This document shows positions 11,138 through 21,590 of a DNA stretch of 64,000 bases, in pieces. The stretch is taken from the NCBI GenBank assembly GCA_009733775.1, contig WOGZ01000016.1, positions 1 through 64,000 on the forward strand. The letters are read 5' to 3'. Position numbers and translations under genes: made by a program. Origin of the DNA: Alectoria sarmentosa (taxonomy: Eukaryota; Ascomycota; Lecanoromycetes; Lecanorales; Parmeliaceae). Numbering within the stretch: position 1 is the stretch's first letter; the number at the start of each line of letters is the position of its first letter. The notes beneath the pieces were generated by a model, which saw only the letters and a list, made by a program, of their open reading frames with translations, was not told the DNA's origin and ran no database searches.

Positions 11138-12291
11138 ATGGAACAAACAAGAAGCATACAGCCGGAGAATATTGAATTCACAAGGTTTGTATCCCACCTT
11201 TGTCCGCGAATTCAGCTGACCAAATCAAGGTTACTGAAAACCGAAGCAAACGATCAGCTCAGGAAAAGGATCGAAGAAATGACCCAACAATTCGAGAACG
11301 ACATGCAGCCCGACGACATGCCGTATACAGTCTTCGCTGACCACCTCACCGACAGCATGACCTTTGTCCAAGGTCTGCGCAACGCAGGTTTCGAGATCCA
11401 TGAGCACGTTGTCCCTTCTCACGGTCCGGAAACAGTAATCGTCACCTTACATCTGGTGCCCACGCCAAGCGGGCAATGCTAGCTCTGCATCTACGCCACT
11501 TCAAAGGTATGGGGGAGAGGATGTGCCTCATGAAAGCTTCTTCACAGATGCCGGAGACCAATGACCGTCATCCCTACTCACCGGTGCCCACTGATCATAC
11601 CGTCATTCGAGCTATGGCTGAAGCTTTTTACAGGAAAGCTATGGGACATCAAAGGCCAGATCGAGCAGCAGCGACGTTGGCGAAAGATGCCAAGAAGGCC
11701 AAGCATCGGCAAGAAATGGAGGCGGCGAAGGAGGCAAGGATGGCGAGGATGGCAGCTGCGCAGGCGGAAAAGGCAGCTGCGCAGGCGAGAAAGGCAGTCA
11801 ACATCAAGCATGCACGAGAAATGAAGCTCGCCGCAGATTTGAAGAGAGCAGAGAACCGGAAGGTGGAAGAGGCGGAAAGAGCAGATAAAAACGACAAGGT
11901 GGTCAAGAGTGTGGAGGAAATGGAGGAGGCGAGGGAGGCGAGAGTGGCAACTGAGCAGGCGTGGAAGGCAGCCAACATCAAGTATGATCAAGAAATGAAA
12001 CTAGCCCAAGACTTGAGGAGAGCAGAAAATCGGAAGAACGCAGAGGACGCCAAGTTGAAAAGGGAAGCTAAGAAAATGAAACAGTGGGATAATTTTGCAC
12101 CTGACGAGAAGTCGGAAGACGAATCTGATGGATTTGAAGAGATGGAGGATATCGAATCTATGGCTGGGCATGAGCCGCAGTGGAACAATTTTACACCCGA
12201 AGAAGAGTTGGAGGCGCTTTCCGCAGAGCTTGAAGCCATGAAGCAGCAGCGCAGACACATGGAAGATTTCAAGACGGCGATGCTTCTATAA
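11138..12291 (+). CDS. Alanine/lysine-rich coiled-coil protein, unknown function
   Basis: Two coding-looking frames follow each other. The first (from ATG at 11,138) contains MPYTVFADHLTDSMTFVQGL and ends at 11,482. The second (11,476-12,291, with ATGs at 11,476 and 11,548) is a long charged Ala/Lys/Glu/Arg coiled coil ending in an acidic tail. They need an intron or frameshift between them. One possible donor is the gtaatc near 11,434, but I cannot fix the acceptor. The second part has an internal duplication: KHAREMKLAADLKRAENRK and KYDQEMKLAQDLRRAENRK about 55 residues apart, then QWDNFAPDE and QWNNFTPEE. No catalytic motif is seen and no family is recognised. It lies between the satellite array and HIS1. 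Confidence 0.5.
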
Positions 12292-12564
12292 CATTCAGTG
12301 GGATAGCGACAGAGCGGTCAGAATCGAAGCGGGAGAACTCATGAAGGTGTTGAGCAGGACCCGATGAGCAGCGATGGCGGAGTTGAGATGGCTTCTGAGG
12401 AGCAGAGAAGGCATGATGAAGGCGGCGTTGATCAAATTAGCAAGGTTCCTACCTGCCTGGCTTTGTCTCGAAGCATGCTGACATTTTCGTAGGCGCTGCG
12501 GAGAAGATTCATCCGTCACATACACGGGAATCTCAAAAAGGCACTTGGCTTGAGGCTCGAATAA

Positions 12565-13737
12565 TCAACCAGTTCTCGAATTAGCTATATTAAGCACCAA
12601 TATATCAGTAGCACCACAAGCTGTCAGTTCATCCATGACCGATGCTATGCTCTCTTTCAGCACCATCGAGCTAATGGCCACCCACTCCGGATCCTCCAAA
12701 GCCGTAATAGTAGGCGCCCGTTTCCCGGGAGTGATTTTGGTAGCCGTTTCCAAACCGCTTCGAGCGATGTTGTATTGGCAAAGGATGAATTTTTGTGCAG
12801 CTGGATACATGAGCTTAGATGTTGTGACAGGTAAATGGACTTACTAATGACTCCGCTTATTCGAGATGCAATCATATCGACTAGCTTTTGATTCGAGGGG
12901 TGTTTGGATTTGATCAGTGTTGCCGTGCTCTCAACCACTGTGTCGATGGCTTTGAGGCCGGCTGCTTTCATCGTCTCTCCAGATTCTAGTCCCAGTCAAT
13001 ACATTTCCCGATTCAAGCCGTCCTTCTTACCAACAAGATCCACAATCCCATCTGCAACACCCAACGCGCAAGCCGCCTCCACGCTTCCTCCCACAAATTT
13101 TATCTTTGTCTTCAACCGATTCCTCACAGGCGCATCTCCGTTCGTGACCCCATTTTCAATACCCTCCAAACCCTCTAATTTCGCAAAGTATTTTTCCGTC
13201 AATCCCACAAAACTCGTCACTACATTCTTCCCCACCAGCTCCTCCGGCCTTTCCATCTTCCCCTTCTCAGGCACCTGCACCTGTAATCTACACTTTCCAA
13301 ATCCCAGATTCAGCACTTCTTCCACACCCGTATCTTTTGTAGCCGGTACAAATGCTTCATGTTCGGCAACTTGATCCCGGCCAGTTATACCGAGGTCGAC
13401 TCGGCCTTCGCCAACAAAGGTAGGGATATCGGCGGCGGGGAGAAATACAAGGGCTATGGGGTGATTTTTGACGAGGGCAATGTCAAGGCGGGTTTCGCGG
13501 CGGAATTGAATGTCGGAGCCGGCGAGGAGATCGAGAGTGGCTTGTTGGAGACGTCCCTCTGGAGGGTACAACGTGAGTGGGAGCTCCGGTGGGAAAACAA
13601 GGATGCTTACTTTTAGGGACGGCGAAGAGGAGACGACCTTCTAGGCTACATCAAGGTCAGCTTAGTTCCACGAGGAGCCATGGCATGATGCGAGGGTAAT
13701 AAGACTTTGTAATTACTGACTGGTTGACAAGATCCAT
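12565..13737 (-). CDS. HIS1: ATP phosphoribosyltransferase (HIS1)
   Basis: First enzyme of histidine synthesis; it joins ATP and PRPP to give phosphoribosyl-ATP in the cytosol. Exons, 5' to 3': 13737-13721, 13645-13611, 13558-13031, 12985-12845 and 12800-12565. The model closes in frame at 318 residues, close to the yeast protein. The spliced start reads MDLVNHLEGRLLFAVPKKGR, which fixes the 17-nt first exon; its intron has donor gtcagt and branch gctgacc. Further family signatures are PAADIPTFVGEGRVDLGITG (substrate-binding core), KFVGGSVEAACALGVADGIV (PRPP site region) and, in the last exon, PGKRAPTITALED, the C-terminal regulatory domain that binds histidine. Divergent from RPS28 across about 515 bp. 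All key blocks are present and the gene looks intact. Confidence 0.97.
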
Positions 13738-14251
13738 CTCTGCGCATTCCTGGACTCTTCTTCTGACATTCAAGATCTCGAAAGGTGGCTATCCCAGGAA
13801 TAGACCAACGATTCGTGTATGGCGGTGAAGGACTCGTATCCCGTAGACTTTAATCTGGGCCAGAGTAATGCGCATTTGATCGTTCATGAAGCTTCAGTGG
13901 TCTGCGTGCTTCGTTATTGGAAATGCCTCAACTGTTGGGTATCTATTTTATGGTGACATCAATCGGGCTGCTATCCAAAATTTCTATCCACACTCAGTCA
14001 TGACAGTCAAGCCAATCGGACATTCAAGGGTAAGACTTACATGCAGAAGAAGAAAACTCCGATTCTTCGCTTCTCGCGTTCACTCAGCCCTATTAAGCTT
14101 CTAGCGTCTTGGCATCAATAACCATCCCACAAACTTTCTCGAATCTTGGCGACAGCGCTCACAACACACCCAACCGCGATAGCACGACCCATCACACGCA
14201 CATTACCAAAATCAAAAGTAGACATCCCGAGCTACACCTACTGCTGCCAAT
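13738..14251. promoter_or_regulatory. Divergent promoter region, HIS1 / RPS28
   Basis: A 514-bp spacer separates the two start codons. It must hold both promoters and both 5' leaders. I saw no perfect TGACTCA site (the general amino-acid control element expected for a histidine gene); the nearest is 'cactcagtcatgac' around 13,990. No clear TATA box was identified. Confidence 0.5.
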
Positions 14252-14700
14252 ATGGATTCCGGAAAGGTCCCCGTCAAGCTCGTAAAGGTCACTAGGTGAG
14301 ACAGATTTTATCTTCACCTGCTCCAATCACAACTCTGGCCTCAGCTGCTAACGATTTTCTCTAGGGTGCTAGGTCGCACGGGTGCGTTCCCCTCTCCTCT
14401 CTTCCAGCCTATTGCTACTTCCCACCGCGCTGCTAGCTCTGCGCTCATGATGTTTGGGAGCTGATTGGGGTAATAGGATCTCGAGGAGGTGTCACGCAGG
14501 TTCGCGTCGAATTCATGGATGATACCACCCGCTCCATAATCCGGAACGTCAAGGGTGCTGGCAAGTTTCGCCCTTTTTTAGATGTCTACGTTTTCAAAAG
14601 CTGCGAGGGTCGATGTTGATGCGTGTGGATTTATATAGTACGCGAAGACGATATTCTGTGCCTACTTGAGTCTGAGAGAGAAGCTAGGAGGTTGAGATGA
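14252..14700 (+). CDS. RPS28: 40S ribosomal protein S28 (eS28)
   Basis: Small-subunit ribosomal protein near the mRNA exit channel. Exons 14252-14295, 14365-14381, 14477-14560 and 14639-14700 close in frame at 68 residues, the usual eS28 length. The product starts MDSGKVPVKLVKVTRVLGRT and contains TQVRVEFMDDTTRSIIRNVK and ESEREARRLR, the near-invariant eS28 C-terminus. Exon 2 is only 17 nt. The third intron has donor gcaagt instead of GT, an apparent GC-AG intron: no GT donor in the vicinity restores the conserved KGAVRED sequence. Many introns in a short gene are common for fungal ribosomal-protein genes. Confidence 0.97.
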
Positions 14701-15105
14701 TGGGGTGTTGAATCGAGAAGTGGAGGAATGATGGACGCGGTGGAAGGTATGTGGCTAAGGTCACATGAAGATCAAGGGTGTGGCAGAGCTTGTATTCGTG
14801 AGGATAGCTGGTAGCTAGTCATACAATGTGCCATTTGAGAAGTCCCTCGAACTGCTATATGATGTTCAACGGCCCTTGCTCCTGCTTTGTTAGCTTCGCA
14901 ATGATGAACAATAGGATGTAATGGTGACGAGAATCCCTTGAAGATCGCTCTTCCTGCGGATGATTCTCAAATATAGTATGTTGCCAAAGCGAAGCCTGAC
15001 CGAAGCTCTCCGAGTCCAAGATGATATACAAGTATGATAGAGCTCAGTTTTGATGGGTCCTACGCAACTGAGCTGAGAGACAGAAATACTTATCTTCTGA
15101 GTGTC
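14701..15105. other. Intergenic, convergent 3' regions
   Basis: Spacer between the RPS28 stop and the BTB gene stop; the two genes converge. No gene or repeat was recognised. It presumably holds both 3' ends. Confidence 0.5.
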
Positions 15106-15951
15106 TTAATCGAGGAGCAGCGGATTCGCAGCGTCTTCAACATAATATTGCTGTCGCTTTGCCCAGAAATCCACCCGTGCGTACGTCGTCTTCTTATCCT
15201 TCATGTCGTAGAGAATCTGGACAAGCCCCTGCAGGAATTTTGGGTGATAAGACCCGTTGGCTGCAATTGCTTGGTTAATATTACACTCTCGAGCAAATAT
15301 GTGCAGCAGTAGTCTTCTCAGCATGAAGACTTTTCCAGGGCTTTTCCAAAGAGTATTGACATCTGCCTGGCCTGGAAAGAGACCCCCTTCCTTCCGCTTC
15401 CTAATCACTGTATCCACACAAGTGTTCATCAACGGCGGAATGCCTTTCCGTTCGGCGAAGATGTAGAGATTGATGATGCTTGACCATGCCAGATTCTTAT
15501 TGGTCTCTGACTCTGAAATGATCTTGCTAGAGTACAGCCACATGTAGAATCTGCGGAAAACCTCGGGGTCTTCTTCCTTTATGAAGAAGGTTTGAGCAAC
15601 AACCCCATCTTCCGTTGCCTCGACGGAAGCGAGTTTCTCTTGGAAGAAGTTGGATGCCCGACACAAAAGACCCCGATGTATCCCGAAGTTTGCTTCGACT
15701 TCGCCAACTTTGACAGTGACAATAGTGTCGTAAATGGTGCTATGATCATTAGGCTTAGGTCTGAGCAATGCAGGAAGGACTCACTCTGCTACCATGACCG
15801 GCTTCGAGGCTTTTGTTTCCGTTGGAGAGCTTTCCTCGGTCTTGCCTCGTTTCGCATTGTGTGGCTCCGTACTCACCAAAGTCGACGTCATACTTTTTCG
15901 CTTTACGCCTGATGCTCGTGAAGTGTTTGATTCTGGAGTAGATGTCGACAT
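15106..15951 (-). CDS. BTB/POZ domain protein
   Basis: Likely a protein-interaction adaptor; fungal BTB proteins of this size often have no other domain. Exons 15951-15785 and 15739-15106 close at 266 residues. The start chosen is ATG with context ACCATGTCG, giving MSTSTPESNTSRASGVKRKS; an in-frame ATG further upstream (16,014) is possible. The 45-bp intron runs gtgagt...catag. Residues 1-55 are a Ser/Thr/Lys-rich lead. The BTB fold follows with TIVTVKVGEVEANFGIHRGL, RASNFFQEKLASVE, FFIKEEDPEVFRRFYMWLYS and NLYIFAERKGIPPLMN. The tail has an RRLLLHIFAREC helix. A related but wrecked copy lies at about 22,130-22,560. Confidence 0.85.
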
Positions 15952-16055
15952 GGTGCTTTGAAGCCTTTGAGAGGATAGGAGGGACGGCATGCAGTGTGGA
16001 AAGCTAAAGCTCATATCAGTCTACAATCGTCCCATGGTGACATAATCAATACCTT

Positions 16056-16432
16056 GGAAATGGCAGACTTGAACTCCACCCCAGCGGGTGTTGATCAAAG
16101 TATGGCAGCAGCTGGTGGAGAGTGTGTGAGAGGAGGGTTTATTGCTGTTTGCAATGTGCTGGACGACTGAAGGGTTGAGGAGGAAAGGTCAAGAGTGTGA
16201 AGAAGAAGTCGTCACTTGTTTGAAATATGCGTTAGTAGGAGTCGAGATGGAAGACTTGAATTCACACTGCATGTACTTGACGAAATGAGACAGCTGCTGG
16301 CTGGAGTGTATGAGGATTGTTTGTTCTTGTTGCAATACTGGACGGTCGAAGGTTGGAGGAAAGGGTTGAGGGTGAATGGCGACTGAGAATCTTGAATCGA
16401 TTGAATTGTGCGCTAGTGGGGATGGTGCTGAT
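16056..16432 (+). repeat. Diverged tandem duplication, ~188-bp unit
   Basis: Two units, about 16,056-16,243 and 16,244-16,432. They share in order 'atggcagacttgaa/atggaagacttgaa', 'gcagcagctgg/acagctgctgg', 'agtgtgtgag/agtgtatgag', 'tgcaatgtgctggacgac/tgcaatactggacggtc', 'agggttgagg/gaaggttgga', and 'tgcgttagtaggag/tgcgctagtgggga'. They lie upstream of the BTB gene start and downstream of GPD1. No gene is supported within. Confidence 0.7.
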
Positions 16433-16592
16433 GATCAAGTCCACCGCGATTGTATAGAGGTGGAGGAGATGCACTGCTGGTTGAATATTGAGAAAGTTCA
16501 GATGGTAAATTGGATCAATCATGGTCAGGCACCAACGGTCTGGCTTCACATCCCAGCATGTTTGCATTCACTTGTATTCGACACTTAATATT

Positions 16593-17957
16593 CTAAAATA
16601 AGTTGGGTTTCGCAATCAGATCAGGCAAATCTTCTACTTTGGCCTCGCCTTGCAATATGACTATCGAAGATTAGTATAGACCTTTCAATCTCAGGTGAAC
16701 AACTCACGATAGGTGCTAGTGAACAAGGGGAATTCACCCTCCTTCCCCCTCGCCTTTAGAAATACATACACCTCCTTGGCCGTACTGGTCCCTTGTAACA
16801 TTTGCCCATTCAACTCCTCCTTCTCCACCTCGGCAATGCTCATTTGTCTTTGAACACTCATCTTTGCACATCTAAAGTTCCTTCCCCCAGAACAACTTGT
16901 AATGAGATCTGCTACACCTGCACTTTCTTCTGTGAATGTGGCGGTGCGAACAGAGTTCTCAAAGAACATCTTTCCAAACTTGCGCATTTCGAGGAGACCG
17001 ACTCGCATGATGGCGGCTTTGGCATTGTCTCCCCAGTCGAGGCCGGCTACGAAGCCGGCGGCAAGGGCGACAATGTTCTTTAGGGCACCGCCGAGAGAAA
17101 CGCCGGCTACGTCTGATACGACATGGACGTGGAAGTACGGTCGATGGAAGAGTGTGTGCACGAGCTCGTGATCTAGTGGTGGCAGATCCGCTGGTTGGGC
17201 TGTTAATCGGACCTTTGATGTCAGTCCTTTGGAATCTTTATGCTCTGTGATCTGCGTTAGGTCTAATTGAGAAGCTTGTGGTGTTCTTCCTTCTTTGGGC
17301 GTAGGATTTCGAGAGTCCATTGGAGGAGGATCGTAGGCGACGGTGGTCTCGCAGAACTTTTCCTGGGCGACTTCGTTTGCAATGTTGGCGCCTGACAGAG
17401 CACCGACGTATATCCCTAGCTTTTCACCAATCGATTCTGAGAAAAGGCTTATATCTTCTTCGGACACCTCGACACCTTTTATGCAAGATATTCCTCGAGC
17501 GTATGGTAGAATAGATCCTTTCATTTGATTACAGAGACCACCAATGAATTGGTGAGGGAGGTTGAAGATGAGGATTGTAGCGTCTTTGACAGATTCCTGT
17601 AGTGAAGGATTGGCGATGATGTTCGAGGGAAGGGAAATATCAGGCAGATATTTGAGGTTCTCGTGAAAGTGGTTGATCAGCCTCGTGAGCTTGTGCTTCT
17701 CCGTTGAGAATTTCGAGGAAGCATCATAGTGTTTTGAGCCTTTGGGGATTTGGTATTCCTCTTCAAACACCCACATCTGCACATCTTTCTGGAAAAGGTC
17801 AGGGTGGGCTGCTGTATTCTCTGCGACAATCTTGGCTATGGCTGAACCCCTCCATAATGTATTAGCTTCGCTGGAGACAAGAAGAGGCAGATCACCAATT
17901 GCCTGACCCCACCACGGTCACTTTGTGCTTCTGCTCATGTGAGCCTAGAGTAGCCAT
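16593..17957 (-). CDS. GPD1: Glycerol-3-phosphate dehydrogenase (NAD+)
   Basis: Reduces dihydroxyacetone phosphate to glycerol-3-phosphate, feeding glycerol (osmolyte) and lipid synthesis; cytosolic or peroxisomal. Exons 17957-17896, 17849-16708 and 16660-16593 close at 423 residues. The product starts MATLGSHEQKHKVTVVGSGN, with the NAD-binding GSGNWG at residues 17-22 completed across intron 1 (gtgatc...gctaatacattatggag). The substrate/catalytic region has LSGANIANEVAQEKFCETTV, GGALKNIVALAAGFVAGLDW (conserved catalytic Lys) and ADLITSCSGGRNFRCAK. The last exon supplies the usual ending, GEAKVEDLPDLIAKPNLF. One oddity is a low-complexity insert of about 50 residues (PPPMDSRNPTPKEGRTP and onward) in the middle, absent from yeast Gpd1, which explains the extra length. 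Confidence 0.96.
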
Positions 17958-18796
17958 GGTCTTTGCGCCTGACCAGCTCGATGTTGCGAGCTGTTTCGAG
18001 GGTACAGAAGCGGAGACGTTGGCCAGACGTCGGAGAGCTGTTGCACTTGAAAGTATCTTGGCGGTGATTGTAGAAAATTGGAGTATTGTGAGGTGATGAT
18101 TCGTATTCTAGGGTTTGGGTATGAGTTTATGGCGCAACATGAGCAAGTAAGAGTGGGGAAGCAGAATTGAGAAAGCAACTCAACCGAAACATTTGATAAG
18201 GCTGATGAAGATTATCTACATTGTTCTGCAACTGCATCTTGTATTATAATTACTTTTAGTACGATTGTCACATACATATTGGAATATTTGTTATCTAGAT
18301 GATCGCAGTCTGCCCACTGCTAGCATCTACGACCAGATTCATCCGTTCACCCGTCTCCCCAAGGAATAATGGGCGAACGATCAGCATAAGCGTTGATGGC
18401 TTGACATGATGACGTTGTGTTGTCTGTGAAGCCAGGTCCGAAATTATTTCATACAGGCACAAATCATCAAGCTGCATCACATCCAGAACTGTGAATCATT
18501 TTGCCTTGAATCCAATGTGCATGTTGGCCAAGGTCAAAGCTATAATGAGAATCATCATGGGTCGTGCGGTTCGTGTCCTATAACAAGTGAGAAGTCCGCG
18601 GATCTGAGCTGTCTTTATCAAAGCATCACAATGGAATGGACGTGCTCACAGTCATTGGTCTCCGCTGAAAACATGCCATGCTCTTTGCATCGGCATCTAT
18701 ATCCTACCAATTGCGCCAGGGTTTTTGGCGGGAAATCAAGGGAATTACCACAGGAAGCCACAGCCGTAAGACACGTGTAGACGGATATGAGTAAGC
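17958..18796. other. Intergenic, GPD1 upstream region
   Basis: About 840 bp between the GPD1 start and the end of the MULE-derived gene, both on the minus strand. It should hold the GPD1 promoter. Small open frames (18,295-18,480 minus; 18,517-18,780 plus) show no family resemblance. No repeat was recognised. Confidence 0.45.
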
Positions 18797-19813
18797 TCAA
18801 TCACCCGCAGCAGATGCAGTCAGTCTAGCTGCCTCTGAATTCAATCTCGCAGCTTCTTGCATCAGTCTTGCTGCTTGCTGCATCAACCTAGCAGCTTCTA
18901 GTCTGGCTTCTTGTGGAGACTTTGTGGACTGTGGATTCTGGGTTGCGGCAGGTTGATTGGGTGGCTGTGGAGGCGCCACGGCAACGGCCGGTTGTACTGG
19001 TACCGGTGCTTCGCCATTCAATCGTTCGATCCTGCTAGCAAGGGTGGGATCTATGGGAAGACCATTCTGCCGGCTTGGGACGAATATATTATTTGACAAT
19101 TGCTGAGGATGTCCAAGCGAGAAGCTGGTTGTATTATTCGAGGTATTATCATTGGCATAGTCCATGAGATCAGACTGCCCTCCATCCTCATGCTCATAAT
19201 CCAATCCTCCGTCTGCATATGCTCCATCATCATGATCATCGTTGCCATTATTGTGGGTGACTTGATTTTGGGTAAAAGAGATTGGCCCAGGAGAAGGCCG
19301 AAGTTGCGGACAACGTTTTCGTGTATGACCAAGCTGGTGACAATGTCGACATGGTCCTTTGACTCTATCTGTCAAGGCCGACTTGACTTTTTGGGCCTGC
19401 CGAAGTGGAATCTTTTGCCCGTATTTCTGCGCCACAGTTTGAATGATTTCCTGGATGTTGGTATCCAAGGTAACAAGCATGAGCCTCGGGACTGCCTCCA
19501 ACAAGAATTTGAGCTTGCCAGTCTCAGCCCTTTTGATATCTTGATGCGGTCTGCCGTGGTCGGAGTCTGCCCGGAATGGCTCGCAGGTATGATTGTCATC
19601 GCATGTAGTGACCTTGGCATCTCCGCGTTTGACACTGTAGTTTGCTCGTACGCGGAAAGGGCAGTCTGGGCTTGACCGACAACCAGCGCGAACCCGATGA
19701 CTATCGCTGTCGAGGATATGGGGAGTCCAATTGCGCTCAATAGCCCAGTCGCGGAGTGCATTTTTAAAGTCCAACAATGAGGGGAAAATTTGTCCCTGGA
19801 CAATTGGAGGCAT
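18797..19813 (-). CDS. MULE-transposase-derived zinc-finger protein without catalytic domain
   Basis: Start taken at the ATG at 19,813 (context GCCATGCC), giving 338 residues; the open frame extends upstream without another ATG. The N-terminus has the DNA-binding zinc finger of Mutator-like transposases (WRKY/GCM1-type): FKNALRDWAIERNWTPHILD, a first Cys pair in AGCRSSPDC and a closing HTC (Cys45, Cys51, His75, Cys77). A CCHC knuckle follows, CRHCHQLGHTRKRC (CX2CX4HX4C). Then come an acidic Asp/Gly/Asn stretch, a Pro/Gln/Ala linker and a C-terminal amphipathic repeat of EAARL units (EAARLMQQAARLMQEAARLN). No DDE transposase core is present, so it is either a domesticated or truncated MULE, or the N-terminal ORF of one. 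The intact frame favours retention. A further 5' exon may exist around 19,930-20,090, but I could not splice it in frame. Confidence 0.7.
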   Translation of the reverse strand: MPPIVQGQIFPSLLDFKNALRDWAIERNWTPHILDSDSHRVRAGCRSSPDCPFRVRANYSVKRGDAKVTTCDDNHTCEPFRADSDHGRPHQDIKRAETGKLKFLLEAVPRLMLVTLDTNIQEIIQTVAQKYGQKIPLRQAQKVKSALTDRVKGPCRHCHQLGHTRKRCPQLRPSPGPISFTQNQVTHNNGNDDHDDGAYADGGLDYEHEDGGQSDLMDYANDNTSNNTTSFSLGHPQQLSNNIFVPSRQNGLPIDPTLASRIERLNGEAPVPVQPAVAVAPPQPPNQPAATQNPQSTKSPQEARLEAARLMQQAARLMQEAARLNSEAARLTASAAGD

Positions 19814-20179
19814 GGCTTTCCGCCAACGCGAAAGTTTTAGTTCGGGCAAGCCACGTGAGAAACGACTGGCATGGGTCAGTGGAAACAAGGCATTAGAAGC
19901 ATGTCAATGGTCCTCATACCTGCTTTTCGCTTCTCAGATACTAGCGTGCGGACCAGCTCGTTGTACTGCTGGTCTTCAGACCCGAACGACCTCAAGGGTC
20001 CACACTTGTTCAACAAAGGTTGGTGGTGCGTAGTGTATGGGATAGCAGGAAAGTCGCTTGGGAGTGGCAGGCAAAGTTGCCAAGACATTGAATAGCCATC
20101 TCAGCGCATACTCTATCAGGTCTGGCGTGACGCCGCTCTATTGTCCGCGCGACTAATACTAGTGTATGTAAATACCAAA

Positions 20180-20660
20180 GTCATTCACTTGACATTCCCA
20201 CGCGCGTAGAGTCCACTTGGCCGAGCAAGCTAGTTCGAGGACAATCCTCACAGTACAAGCTTATAGACTCTATTAGTATCTTGAGGTTGAGCGAGTTATG
20301 AAGTTGGTTAAAAGCAATACATGCAGAAAGAAGAGGGTGTCGCCCAACTCCATTGGGCGGGTGGGTGGGAGGTAACCACAGAAAAGGTACAGTGACAATT
20401 GCGTTGTAATGGTGTAGACTATAGCAGTAGAATGGTACCAAGTTGAACTTGTCAAGTGGCTTTGTCGTCGTTGTGGATGTAAAGGGAAGAGAGTGAGTGG
20501 GTGGGTGGATACTACAGAAAGGAAGACTCTCAATTGCGTTGTAATGAAGTAGTAGATACATAGTAAGTAGATTTGGATGTAGATGGTTGTAGCTATCCGA
20601 TACTGGCATTTTGAGACCATAATTGACCTTGTCATGGTTGTCGCCATGGGTGTAGGCACG
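20180..20660 (-). repeat. Inverted copy of the composite satellite
   Basis: Read on the minus strand this segment has the same boxes in the same order as 9,300-10,700: 'ccatggcgacaaccatgac' then 'aaggtca', 'gatagctacaaccatctaca', 'acgcaattgagagt', 'cacccacccactcac', 'tttacatccacaacgacgac', 'cttgacaagttcaacttggt' then 'accattctactgc', 'cgcaattgtcactgt' and a second C-rich tail. About three units are present. The open frames within it (20,181-20,609; 20,273-20,659) are repeat by-products. Confidence 0.8.
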
Positions 20661-20814
20661 GTTACAGTTGCGAGGTCAGTCGGGATAGTGAAGTCGGCAC
20701 CAAATTGTCAAGAACTCCAATGCATGTAGAGAGTAAAGCTCTGCACCCACGCCAATCCATCTCCTATACTTCCCTACTCGCCGTCGCCAATGTCTTCTTC
20801 TCCGCCACATTAAG

Positions 20815-21590
20815 CTAAGCTGAGCTGCTGAATTCGACATCTAACCAATCACCCCATGACCCTTTACCGAAACAATTCTCGTAGACCCGCACGGTATGGG
20901 AATATCTCTGATAACATCTCTGATTAAAGCCACTCAAGTCGTCCAAAGTTTGCGGAAGCCAGAATGCAAACACAGGAAGCTTCCTTTGTAATAATCTGAT
21001 GAAGCGTTTTGATTCGTAGCATTTGGCCACCTCGCGAATAATATTGACGTAGTATTCTTCATGTCTTAAAGATACGCGTTATGACGAGATGATCAATTGT
21101 CTTGTGGATATCTGTGCAGCAGCATCGAATAAAAATTGCAAACCACAACACAGGAGCTTCAAAGAACCCCCCAAGAGCCACCATCGGACTCAAGCTTATA
21201 CATTGCTGAATTAATCCCAAACCCTCTAGAACGCGATAAACGCCTAATTCGTCCGGGGGCTCGATCCAGGTGATGGGCGATTTGATACGCTCTGGCTGGA
21301 GTAAGTCGTTGTTGACCAAGGCAACCAAAAGGGCTCTTGGAAGCGAAAGCTCACCTTGAACCCTTTGATTGCTCGGCTCTCATATCATTATAGCAAGTCA
21401 GATTAAGCCCCTGCATTGTATGCAGTCTCTTGACTTTGTCAGCATGAATGCAACAACACCCATGCCCTGCCGGTGAAGCGTACCGTCATCGATAAGCCAA
21501 AGTTCATTCTCGAGAGCTTCGATTGCCACTTGTACGTCTTAGTCTCCATGTACATCTCAGATTCTGGAAGGGGTTAGGAGGCATGATAAC
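20815..21590 (-). pseudogene. Multi-exon hypothetical gene, probably broken
   Basis: Coding-like minus-strand pieces lie in line. A possible start is at about 21,583 (MPPNPFQNL). Next comes VAIEALENELWLIDD, spliced (gtacgc...ctgacaaag) to VKRLHTMQGLNLTCYNDMRA. Then LLQPERIKSPITWIEPPDEL follows, with GVYRVLEGLGLIQ. After a frame change near 21,070 comes HEEYYVNIIREVAKCYESKR, then FWLPQTLDDLSGFNQRCYQR and VYENCFGKGSWGDWLDVEF, ending at 20,815. I found no donor/acceptor pair for the last frame change, so a frameshift is likely. The family is not recognised. Confidence 0.4.

Noticed and set aside
13738..14251. Amino-acid-control (TGACTCA) site expected for HIS1
   Set aside because: Only imperfect matches were found, so no site is annotated.
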